Of a stretch of 64,000 nt of DNA, positions 55,650 through 64,000 are shown piece by piece. The translations under genes and the position numbers were made by a program. This DNA is from Persicaria tinctoria (Eukaryota > Streptophyta > Magnoliopsida > Caryophyllales > Polygonaceae): contig JBANSL010000020.1 of NCBI GenBank assembly GCA_037127255.1, forward strand, positions 49,637,098-49,701,097, in the 5' to 3' direction. Under the pieces are notes generated by a model, which was not told where the DNA came from, did not search any database, and was given only the letters and a program-made list of their open reading frames with translations. Numbering within the stretch: the first letter of the stretch is position 1; every line of letters starts with the position of its first letter.

Positions 55650-57015
55650 CTTAATGTTATATTATGTAGAAGAATAAGAGTAGAGATGAGGCATTGAAAC
55701 GAGAGAATAAATCTCTATTGCTTCGGTATCATCTCAAGTAGGGTTACAATGCCTTATATAAGCAAGGAATACATAAGGATAAAGCCTCCATAAAGTCATC
55801 AACCATTTGTTTTCCACCATGTGGGAGTTAGAGTAGATGAATGGGTAGTAAGATGAAACATCCACAATTATGGTTTCATATATAACACTCACCCTTGGAT
55901 GTACACCTCTAACATTACAAACAACCTCATTAAAATTCTCGCCTATAAAAAAACTCAATGGGGACAAAAACTAGGACTAAGGAAAAAGAGTACCTAGATG
56001 TCGTTTGATACGCTTTGATCATATTGTCTCGTTAAAAACCTTGTCAGGAAAACCCAGTGGGACAAAACCTGATCGAAGAGAAAAATAGTGCAGTGCGTAT
56101 ATTCTCCCCCTGAATTCAACATTCTTCCTGCAACTTTCTCATTCCGATAAGCTCGTCGAATTTCTTGATAATTCTGACTTCATGAGGTTCATGGTTGATT
56201 CTGATCATTGTCTTTGATGTGTACAAGCCGAAATGTCTTCATATATTGCAACTGACATTGACGCGCTCGACGTATATGTCTTGGTGTTAAGCTGCTTTCA
56301 ATGCACAATCATAAGGTACTTCATGACCTAACGTGCACTTCATCATTTGATCAGAGGGGTCTATTGTATTAAATGACGCGTAAGTTGCCTCGTTAAAAAC
56401 CTTACCTTGGAAACATCTAGTGGGATAAAACCCAAGATCAAGGAAAAGAGTACAACATTGTATGGTACTTCGGGACCTAATGCAATGTCACCATTTTCAC
56501 AATTATAGGTACTTCTGGTACTCTTATAAGGATCTTTAATCAAATTGTATGTCACGGGGCTTTGACATTAATGCTTCAGGCATCTTCAATCGATCATTTT
56601 CATAATTTATATGCGTATGCAAGTAAAACGTCCATCATTTGCATTTAGATCCAAAATTATATTCACTTCTGGTGAATACATTCTCTATATAACCTTAATT
56701 TGATAGGTTTTGGTGCAATCAACTTGACTTTATATTTTATTTTGTACGAACACCCACTTAAAACAAAATGATGTTACACTTTCCGGTGTTGGAACTACAA
56801 GTTCAATGCCATCATGCTTAAAGAACTCATTCTTGCATGAATTTCCTTTTTCTAGCTCTTTACTATCATTTCGATGTCGACATCCATTATTTATTTGATG
56901 ATCATCCTATTCTCATAGGCCCTTTCCACTTCTGGGGAATCGTATACCAAGAGCCTAGTGATCTCCAACACTACTAGTGTACTTGAGAGCCACTTGATAT
57001 TCATTGAGTTGGAGT
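55650..57015. mobile_element. Copia-like LTR/untranslated remnant, left part
   Basis: Contains CTCGTTAAAAACCTTG... then CCCAGTGGGACAAAACC..., followed by TATTCTCCCCCTGAA. A second copy (GCCTCGTTAAAAACC...AGTGGGATAAAACCC) lies at about 56380-56430. These phrases recur in non-coding parts of plant Copia-type LTR elements (from memory). A minus-strand TATATAAGG at about 55751 suits an LTR promoter. No pol coding. The CACTA at 57016 splits it; the text continues at 63772. Confidence 0.5.
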
Positions 57016-57655
57016 CACTACTACATATATAGTCTTTGATGACATTTAAAAGATGGCGTTTTTTTATTAAATGTCATTAAAAATATCTTTTATAGCGTTT
57101 AAATACAAAAACGCTATAATATTTAAGAGTGTAATTTATTAATGGCGTTTTACAAATGCCGTAAAATTTATGGCGTTTTAAAAACGCCATAGTTTTTAGA
57201 TGTAAAATTTATGGAGTATTTCATGACGTTTTCAAAACACCGTAAAATTAACAACGTTTACAAAACGTCATGGAATTGGGGGCAAATTTTTCATTCTAAA
57301 ATTTTAGCCAACAATTCGAGCGGCTGGGAGATTTTTTTTAAAAACCCTAAATGCAGCCCCTTTTCAATTGAGTCTATGGCATCGCCTCTTTCTCCCTGAA
57401 AACACACGATAGGCAACCATGGAGATCTATGGACTATGGCATCTCTATCTTTCGCTCTTTGACAATGGTAATTTTCCCAAAAATTCTGGCCTAAACTAGA
57501 GAGGCAAAACGAAGAACGCTCATAACCCTAAATCCCCTTAATCTCTTCATAGTCCGACTGCGAAAGCCTGCGATTTGTCTATCTTCAGAGTGCCTCAGTG
57601 CCTCACCTCTTTTTCCAATCTCTTGAGAGATCTATAACAATTAAGAAGGATAAGA

Positions 57656-57745
57656 ATGCCGTCCAAAATCAAACGCGGAGAAGCGTTGTCGACTTTCCTG
57701 TACTCCGGTAACCCAGATCTTCACCACGTCTACGCCAGGAGTTGA
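57656..57745 (+). CDS. Unrecognised 29-aa ORF in the CACTA element
   Basis: ATG-initiated, reading MPSKIKRGEALSTFL to a TGA at 57743-57745, preceded by CT-rich text like a plant 5' UTR. Likely part of a captured gene's first exon. The function is unknown. Confidence 0.3.
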   Translation: MPSKIKRGEALSTFLYSGNPDLHHVYARS

Positions 57746-58988
57746 TTTAAAAGGTTAGGGTTTCCTCCTTTTTCTTATCTTGTTCTGACTTTGAAATAGT
57801 GATTTATTATCTGAATCCTTTATTCTCTTCAGATTGAAGCTTTGATTGAAAAGGTTAGGGTTTCTCCTTTTGTCATGAAATCAAAGGTTAGGGTTCCTTC
57901 TCTATCTTGCTTTACACATCTGACAAGAAGGGGAAAGGAAGTTGAGTAACCTCCAACTCTTAGACTTTCAATCATAATGAGACTGGCAAAATTTTCCAAT
58001 TAGATTTGAAACGCACCTAGCAAGTTGGAGGACCATAGTACTATTGCAAAATTGATTTTTTTTTAATTCATATTTGAGAATGATCGGCACTACTTCTTGA
58101 TAGTATTGAAAGTTCAAAGGTATGTGTTTGGTTATATATTTAGTCTAAACTACTGCATAGGAATTGTATATTATTTATGTGATGCATTTGAACACATTCT
58201 ATGCTTGAGAAGCATCGATCAAGTAAGCCCTTTAATTGATCCAACTCTTTCATGTCAATTGCTTTCCTTGGTTTCATGGGTGTGGACCATAATTTTCTAC
58301 TGCTTACATAATCAACTTATTTAACTTATCTATTAAGAATTCATTTTGGTAAAAAAAATATGATTAATCTAATGATCTGTTCAAGTAGTCAATAATGAAC
58401 CGATGGTTCATTGTTGTACTGCAACTCTTTGTTTATAATCTAGGCTCTAATTTTATGTTTGATGATGTGAGAATTTGCTGTTATATTTTTTTGTATCCAT
58501 GAAGTACATATTCAGATTTTATGCCATCTATTTCTAGCATTCTAATTTAAGTTTGATAGTTGTAACCCAGATGTGTTCCACTCTAAGAGTTGTTGCAAAA
58601 CCTCTAGTTATAAATGTTGCTAGGAGAGGAGAGGAGCAGCTTGTTAACGACAAAACAAATTTAGCTTGTTTATTTATATATGCTAAAATAGATTTTTAAT
58701 TTTATTTATATGTAAATAAATTTAAATGAATAAACAACTTATTAAAGTGATCTTTTACTTGTAGGTTTTATATTCAACAATATATTCCCATCACTACAGT
58801 TGCGTAATTAAGTAAATTGAGTGCTAAGCTCATTCTTGACGGGTAATGCTTGGTTATTTGTATCACATCCTTGCTTGTTGTGGTTTGTAGACAAGCTTAT
58901 ATGTTTTAGTAGTTTAGCTAAGTTCATGGCATTATCAACAAGATATATAATTTAGCAGATATATTGCTTCCTTACTGTTTTTTTCCAG

Positions 58989-59092
58989 ACAGCCTTGCCA
59001 TCGGAGATAATAGGGTTGCAATTGTCCAATGTTTATCTTTCACAAGCTCCGTTGGAGTGGGAGCTAAGTTTCTGGGAAAACATTATCACCAA
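58989..59092 (+). other. Candidate internal exon in the CACTA element
   Basis: Bounded by TTTTTCCAG| and |GTAAAAT. Open in two frames (one reads [16 protein letters not shown]). Looks exon-like in composition, with no recognised homology. Confidence 0.35.
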
Positions 59093-59121
59093 GTAAAATG
59101 ACTTCTACATATATTCTTTTT

Positions 59122-60168
59122 GAGAGAATTGGATGATTAAGACCCTTTACAATAATTTTAGTAGTTTATAAACCCCACATATAATTTTTTTAAGGAAATA
59201 GACCTTTTTAATGGAGTTATTACTTATTTACCCTTAAATGATTTTTGTAAAAAAAATTAATAGAATTAAATAATAAATTTTGAAAATGATTTTAAAAAAT
59301 CTTTAAAGATAACGGCCAACACTGGGCTATTTGTGTTTATAATTCCATCAAATTCGGCCATTAGTTCCTCTCGACATGTGCACTTTTTGTTCATAATTCC
59401 ATCAAATTCTCTATATGATTGCTAGAGTTAACTGTATAAGTATATGTACTTAGTATGCTTTCGAGAATTTTCATGATTTGGGGAAATTCTTGCTGTTTGT
59501 CATTGATTATTTCATGATGTTATTGCTATAAACGATAATTATATTTACGAAACTATAAACTTTAATTTTATTTGTTTATTATCACTATACTCAAAATTTT
59601 CACTAATTATCTATATGCTTACAATAACTTTTCCATTATGTTTACCATAATACTATTTATTGTAACACATTAACAATTACACTAACTTATCCATTTCACT
59701 ACAATATGACATCACAATATAATATCATTTCTTGTAACACAATATGACATTACAATAACATGTTACCATAAAACTTTCTTTTTTATTATACTAAATTTTA
59801 CACTTATTGTAACGGCCTATAATCACCTCCAACTCCTCTCTCACATACTACCACCGTTGCTAAAATTGTTCACTAATTTGGCACTCGTCTATTTTGATTT
59901 TGGCCTTTGTATTTGGATTTACGTATGCACTTTGAGATCTCATATGACTTCTCCTTGCTGACTTCAATTACAAAAGATATAGAATTGGTTGAGATTTTCC
60001 ATTATCTTTTTTTTTTAAAAAAAAATCAAAATTAGTTTTATAATGGATATCAAGACAAAGGGTATTTATGTCATTACAAATAAAAAAGGTCTAAACTACA
60101 ATAAAAATAAGAAAGGGGTCTATTTACCTCTACAATTAATGAATATAGTCTATATACCCCGTTCACTC
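59122..60168. mobile_element. MULE-type element (1,047 bp) nested in the CACTA
   Basis: Exact 9-bp target duplication ATTCTTTTT (59113-59121 and 60169-60177). Ends begin GAGAGAATTGG (left) and GAGTGAACGGG (right, reverse complement), with partial complementarity further in (AGACC near both ends). AT-rich interior with no coding. Confidence 0.72.
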
Positions 60169-60300
60169 ATTCTTTTTCCTTTCTATTTGATTTTCATGTC
60201 TGTTGTATTTTGAATGTGCAAACAATATTTAATGCTTCTGTTTGAAAAGAATCTTTTCATTGACATTGTTGCACACTTTTTCTTTCCTTTTCCGGTTGTT

Positions 60301-60354
60301 AATGACTCGTTCAATATGGTAGGAAAAAAATTTAGAATTAGAGAAGACAATCAG
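60301..60354 (+). other. Candidate exon in the CACTA element, before the hAT insertion
   Basis: Open text MVGKKFRIREDNQ ends at a strong donor GTAAGT (60355-60360). The next suitable acceptor in the same gene direction is TCTTGCAG at 63321-63328, past the hAT insertion. Confidence 0.35.
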
Positions 60355-60879
60355 GTAAGTCATGGTTGGATTCTAGAGCTGCTTTTATCAAGGTGATTTT
60401 GTTTTTGTGTTGCTTATTTATGGAAGGGCTAGCCAATCTTATTTTGCTCCTCTCAATATAATTTTCAAGTTCTTGTATGGAATCTTAAGGTATTCAGAAC
60501 TTAATTGGCTGCAGCCTACATGGCACATTGTAGTGGGTGAAGGTAATCTTATCCCCTGCACATGCTCTTTTACTCATTACAGCTAGTGATGGTAGAATTA
60601 GTTGTGTTGACATTTCACTGCGATTTTCATCTGTTGTTCTTATATTTTGTATGAATATATGGATATGTATAGGCGTGGCCACGGGTTACGGGTCAACCCG
60701 TGACCCGCCGGGTCGTACAGGTCAACGACCCGCCGGGTTGACTCACCGGGTTGACCCACTGGGTTGACCCGCCGGGTCGGCCTATTTTAAAAAAAAAAAG
60801 CCGTTGGAGGTGGGGCCCACAGGTCGGAGCTATTTTTTTTTTAAAATATAGCCGTTGTAACGGCTAGTAGACTCGGGGC

Positions 60880-60887
60880 TATAAATA
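60880..60887 (+). promoter_or_regulatory. TATA box of hAT unit 1
   Basis: GGGGC-TATAAATA-CCC, 90 nt upstream of the BED-finger ATG. A palindromic word GCCGTTGTAACGGC precedes it. Confidence 0.75.
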
Positions 60888-60976
60888 CCCGACTCCTCCT
60901 ATCACAAATCCCATCCAATCCATCAATCACCTATCATTCTATCAATTTAATTTTCAGAAGCTCGTACGTTGTAATC

Positions 60977-61207
60977 ATGTCCGGTGACAACCTCAAAGAG
61001 GCGTTGTTTCAAGATCACTACGATAAGGCGGATGTGCAACCCGATCGATCATTCGTAGCCGTTTGTCGTCATTGTGCTAAAAGGTACAAGATGCGGAATA
61101 ACCTTGGCCATGGTAATTTGAAGTATCACATCACCAACAAGCACCCCGAGAAGATTAAGAACGATGGCGCTTCGGGCTCGAGTGGAACGAGTGGTGGTAA
61201 AAACTAG
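60977..61207 (+). CDS. Stand-alone BED zinc-finger protein (hAT N-terminal part), 76 aa
   Basis: BED finger with C30-x2-C33 and H51-x4-H56 ligands (VCRHCAKRY ... KYHITNKHP), the DNA-binding N-terminus of plant hAT transposases. After it comes a Gly/Ser-rich tail, then TAG. The ORF has its own TATA box at 60880 and an AATAAA signal at 61380-61385, so it ends as a complete small gene rather than being cut by a nonsense codon in a longer frame. It could bind the element's terminal repeats and modulate transposition (inference). Confidence 0.85.
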   Translation: MSGDNLKEALFQDHYDKADVQPDRSFVAVCRHCAKRYKMRNNLGHGNLKYHITNKHPEKIKNDGASGSSGTSGGKN

Positions 61208-61379
61208 TCTATTATTCCTATGTCCTAAGTCTTAATAATAAGTAGTGACTAGTGAGTATTGTAGACTTGTAGTAATGTAGTGAGTTTATGTTTTTTCGTT
61301 TTTATGTTATTATGTTATGTTATGTGAATCGGTGAATGTAAGTCGTGATTTGTAAACGTGTATTCGTCTTTCGGTTTAC

Positions 61380-61385
61380 AATAAA
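61380..61385 (+). terminator. Polyadenylation signal of hAT unit 1
   Basis: AATAAA about 170 nt past the BED-ORF stop, within a T-rich 3' UTR-like region. Confidence 0.5.
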
Positions 61386-61750
61386 CTTGTGTTTGAATGA
61401 TTCAAAGAATATTGTTTTATAAGATAATATTTTTACTAATTACCTAACAACTTAGAAAAAATTACCTAAACATTATATATTACATTTAAAAAGTTAAAAA
61501 AATAAAAATCTACATAAAATATATTGGAAACTTAACATATAAATTTAATTAAAAGTTAAGCTAGTTAACTACTAGCCAAACACCACCCAAGTGCAAATAA
61601 AAAAATAAAAAAATTGAATCGGGGCAACGTTCACATTTCCAACGGTCGACCCGCCAGGTCGACCGTTGGACCCGCCGAGTCGAACGTTGGACCCGGCGGG
61701 TCGACCGTTGCCCAACGGCTAGATTGGAGGGAAAGGCTCGGTTTTGGCTC

Positions 61751-61758
61751 TATAAATA
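61751..61758 (+). promoter_or_regulatory. TATA box of hAT unit 2
   Basis: GGCTC-TATAAATA-GCCCC, 138 nt upstream of the second ATG. Surrounding text (repeat block of GACCCGCC words, CAACGGCTAG, then CT-rich leader) parallels the promoter of unit 1, so it looks like a duplicated 5' end. Confidence 0.75.
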
Positions 61759-61895
61759 GCCCCTTTCCCTCCCAATTCCAACCCACACCTCACTCATCTC
61801 CTCTAATCTCATCTCAATCTCTCTAATCCCTCTATAATCGCTCTCTAATCGCTCGATCTTGTCTCTCGTAATCTCCTAAGTCTCTTCAATTCAAA

Positions 61896-62507
61896 ATGTC
61901 GGGTTTCATCAACCGAGTTACTAACCGAGCTACTAGGGGTGTTATACCGTCCTCCAGTGCCTTAACCATGTTATACCGTCCTCCAGTGCCTTCCAGTTCA
62001 AGCGGGTCACGAACCAGCATCACCGCTAGAACTAAGGCACTTGCCCGAGATATCTTTGGGTCAAAGAGGTCCAGATCGTCGTCGAGCCCCCACTCGGAGC
62101 TCGACGAATATTTGTCCACTAACTTTGATTTTCTCAGCGATGAAGAGGAAGATTTCGATGTCCTTGAGTGGTGGAGCCATCCCGAAAGACAAAGATTCCC
62201 GACGTTGCAGATAATCGCCCGACAAATACTTGGGGCACCTTGCTCCACCGTAGCCGTCGAGCAGCTTTTCAGTCGCGGAGGTCAGATTCTTTCGGAGAAG
62301 AGATCAAGGTTGCTTCCCGAGAACCTCGAAGCCCAAGTTTGCCTTGCAGATTGGAAGAAGGCGGAGATGCGGATGCAGAAGAACAACTTGGGGACTGATT
62401 CCGAGGATGATGACGGAATAGAGACAGAGTCCGTTGGGAGCTCCATTGATGGCGCGGTCACAGATGGCTCAGGAGGTGGAGGAGGATCCGACGATCAAGA
62501 AGACTAG
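61896..62507 (+). CDS. Stand-alone hAT C-terminal dimerisation protein, 203 aa
   Basis: N-terminal 65 residues are Ser/Arg-rich with a near-duplicate stretch (a 29-bp tandem repeat at 61941-61995). Residues about 68-155 are the hAT family dimerisation domain (hATC): ELDEYLS, VLEWWSHPERQRFP, LQIIARQILGAPCSTVAVEQ, LFSRGG, LPENLEAQVCLADW. The tail is acidic and Gly-rich. The RNase H-like catalytic core and BED finger are absent, so it cannot cut DNA alone. The ATG follows a TATA box and CT-rich leader, so it appears to be an independent gene. It may dimerise with full transposases as an inhibitor or helper (inference). Confidence 0.88.
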   Translation: MSGFINRVTNRATRGVIPSSSALTMLYRPPVPSSSSGSRTSITARTKALARDIFGSKRSRSSSSPHSELDEYLSTNFDFLSDEEEDFDVLEWWSHPERQRFPTLQIIARQILGAPCSTVAVEQLFSRGGQILSEKRSRLLPENLEAQVCLADWKKAEMRMQKNNLGTDSEDDDGIETESVGSSIDGAVTDGSGGGGGSDDQED

Positions 62508-63328
62508 AAGAGGAGGTAACCGGGCCGGGGTTCAGACATAAAGGTAAAAGAACTACGTGGGCTTTGATTCCTCACCCCCGGGAGGATACGTAGGCAGTCG
62601 GGAAACCGATTCAAGCCCTTCTTCCTTCCCCCCCAACACTCCCTAATACAAAAATTGTACAACTTTTTTGTAATTTGTAAAACTTATAGAGTTATAAGTT
62701 GTAGACTTTTTAGTTTTGAAAATTATAAGATGTAATATTACTTATTGTATTTTGTACATAAACACTAAAGAGTCAAGTTATGATTTGTGAACACGAAATG
62801 ATATTTGTCAAACACATAGGCGTTCAATTCCCGTTCCCTTTCTCGACAAATTCGATCCGACAATTCAGATTCCGAGTCCGAAACAAGTGCAAACCCGTCC
62901 AACCCGGGTTCCAACTCGTCGGGTCGACCCGGCGAGTACCCGGCGGGTCTGACCCGTCGGGTCAACCCGTCGACCTGATGACCCGCCGGGTGACCCGAAC
63001 CTGCCAACCCGTTGAAATCCCGGGTTAGGGTTCGGGTCGCCTTCCCCCGACCCTTGACCCGGCGGGTCGAACCCGTCGACCCGCCGGGTCTGACCCGTGG
63101 CCACGCCTAGATATGTACATGTTGGTAGTTGTGGATCTTTGCTATTTTTCTATATTTAACCTGGCAAACGATTTATCCATAACACTAAGTCATGTTTGTA
63201 CACCAAAAAGAAGGGAGAAAAGAGGATTTGTTTTTGTTTTCTAGGTTCTTCTTTATCTCAGTTCTTTATTTGTTCAATCTTTTCACTTGTTCATTTCTAA
63301 CTAACACTAATGTATATGTATCTTGCAG

Positions 63329-63442
63329 CATCTAATTGACTTAGCAAGATGTTTGTCAAAAGCTCTGGTCAAGAAGCACAAGATCGACTTCAAGATTGAA
63401 GCCTCGGTTGCCTTGCTTCATCACATAAATCAGTTTACATAG
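63329..63442 (+). other. Candidate terminal exon in the CACTA element
   Basis: Follows the acceptor TCTTGCAG and reads 37 codons (HLIDLARCLSKALVKKHKID...) to TAG at 63440-63442. It would join in frame with the donor at 60354. It has coding-like codon use; the family is not recognised. Suggests a host-gene fragment carried by the CACTA. Confidence 0.45.
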
Positions 63443-63771
63443 TAGAATGTAACTCAACGTTTGTATTTAGAAAGGGAGCCATTTTGAATGTATTCATTAA
63501 TTTTTTTTTAAATAAGTAATTTTTCATGGCGTTTGAAAAACGCCATGAATTGTCTGAATATGAGTTTTTTTTAAATACTATATAAAAACCATGGCGTTTC
63601 TAAAACGTCATAGATTGTCTTTTCTATGACGTTTGTCAAACGCCATAAAATATTGGATAAAAGCACGGCGTCACCTTCAAGGGCGTTTGAGCATGGCGTT
63701 TAAAAATGCCATGGTAAGTCTTTTATGGCGTTTTTCAAACGCCGTAGAAAGGTATGTTTGTACTAGTGAGT

Positions 63772-64000
63772 TACTTCTGGAACTTTCAAATGAGCTAGAA
63801 TGATTTGCGACTTTAATTATCACTTTCTTGGCCTTTAGTAAATGCTTATTTGTCAAACTACAAAATCAAGTCATATAATGAACTTCTGGTTCACTTGTAT
63901 TTATCCGCGGATATGAATAGAGAAGTTGTTTCCGTACAATCTCTTTCTTAATATTTAGCATTATTTCATCTCCCCCTAAATACCGAGCATTTTATCACCA
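63772..64000. mobile_element. Copia-like remnant, right part
   Basis: Resumes after the CACTA target duplication and contains ACTTCTGGTTCACTTGTA and CATCTCCCCCTAAATA, in the same style as 56100-57010. It runs off the window. Confidence 0.45.

Larger units (their letters stand above)
60670..63109 (+). mobile_element. hAT element (2,440 bp) with two separate small transcription units
   Basis: Perfect 17-bp terminal inverted repeats TAGGCGTGGCCACGGGT and an exact 8-bp target duplication GATATGTA (60662-60669 and 63110-63117). Dense CGACCCGCCGGGT-type repeats occupy 60685-60780 and 62895-63098, with a third block at 61640-61710 in the middle. Encodes a BED-finger protein and, separately, a hAT dimerisation-domain protein; the catalytic core is missing. 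Precise ends imply it was mobilised as this unit. Confidence 0.95.
57016..63768. mobile_element. CACTA (En/Spm) element, 6,753 bp, hosting a MULE and a hAT
   Basis: Ends CACTACTACA (left) and CACTAGTACA (right, reverse complement) with an exact 3-bp target duplication AGT (57013-57015 and 63769-63771). Both subterminal regions (57040-57280 and 63520-63745) are packed with TATGGCGTTTT and AAACGCCAT words in both orientations. Without its two passengers the element is about 4.3 kb. No transposase was recognised; several short spliceable exons of unknown origin lie inside. Confidence 0.93.

Noticed and set aside
1..64000. CRISPR arrays, bacterial operons or rRNA genes
   Set aside because: None present; gene structure and repeats are eukaryotic, and the tandem repeats seen lack CRISPR spacing.

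Overview
This is a window of plant nuclear DNA, almost certainly from a eudicot. The genes have GT-AG introns and strong matches to plant-only families: a Kelch-phosphatase of the BSU1-LIKE (BSL) family, a GT14 glycosyltransferase and a receptor-like cytoplasmic kinase relative. The intergenic DNA is AT-rich and packed with plant transposon families. I cannot name the species. All named host genes lie on the minus strand.

Layout. 1-15000: a complete 21-exon BSL2/BSL3-type gene (999 codons) with an almost pristine chromodomain Ty3/gypsy element (4410-9579) inside intron 9. 15001-20500: 5' flank of BSL, then repeats, including a hAT-type non-autonomous element and a Stowaway MITE. 19260-21630: an intron-free GT14 coding region with an apparent 3'-UTR intron. 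22400-26040: Helitron-like ends and AT microsatellites. 26500-34760: a deep nest (Helitron-like > unclassified poly(A)-ended insertion > non-autonomous LTR retroelement > CACTA > hAT). 34945-36072: a decayed LINE 3' half. 37181-37993: a MULE with long terminal inverted repeats. 38280-41054: an intact 7-exon gene for a 308-aa kinase-like protein that has lost the catalytic motifs. 41500-44145: degenerate DNA transposons. 44146-50248: a full-length L1-type LINE with a 15-bp target duplication and three nonsense codons in ORF2. 50780-53600: a small RING-H2 ORF beside spliceable C-terminal exons of an NDR-type AGC kinase, plus a hAT MITE. 55650-64000: a Copia-like non-coding remnant split by a 6.75-kb CACTA element, which itself holds a MULE and a hAT element.

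The most unusual object is the hAT element at 60670-63109. It has perfect 17-bp terminal inverted repeats and an exact 8-bp target duplication, but instead of one transposase it carries two small transcription units. Each has its own TATA box; one encodes only a BED zinc finger and the other only a hAT C-terminal dimerisation domain. The catalytic core is absent.

Exon coordinates, element ends and target duplications were read by eye from the sequence. Family names come from recognised motifs, not from database searches.
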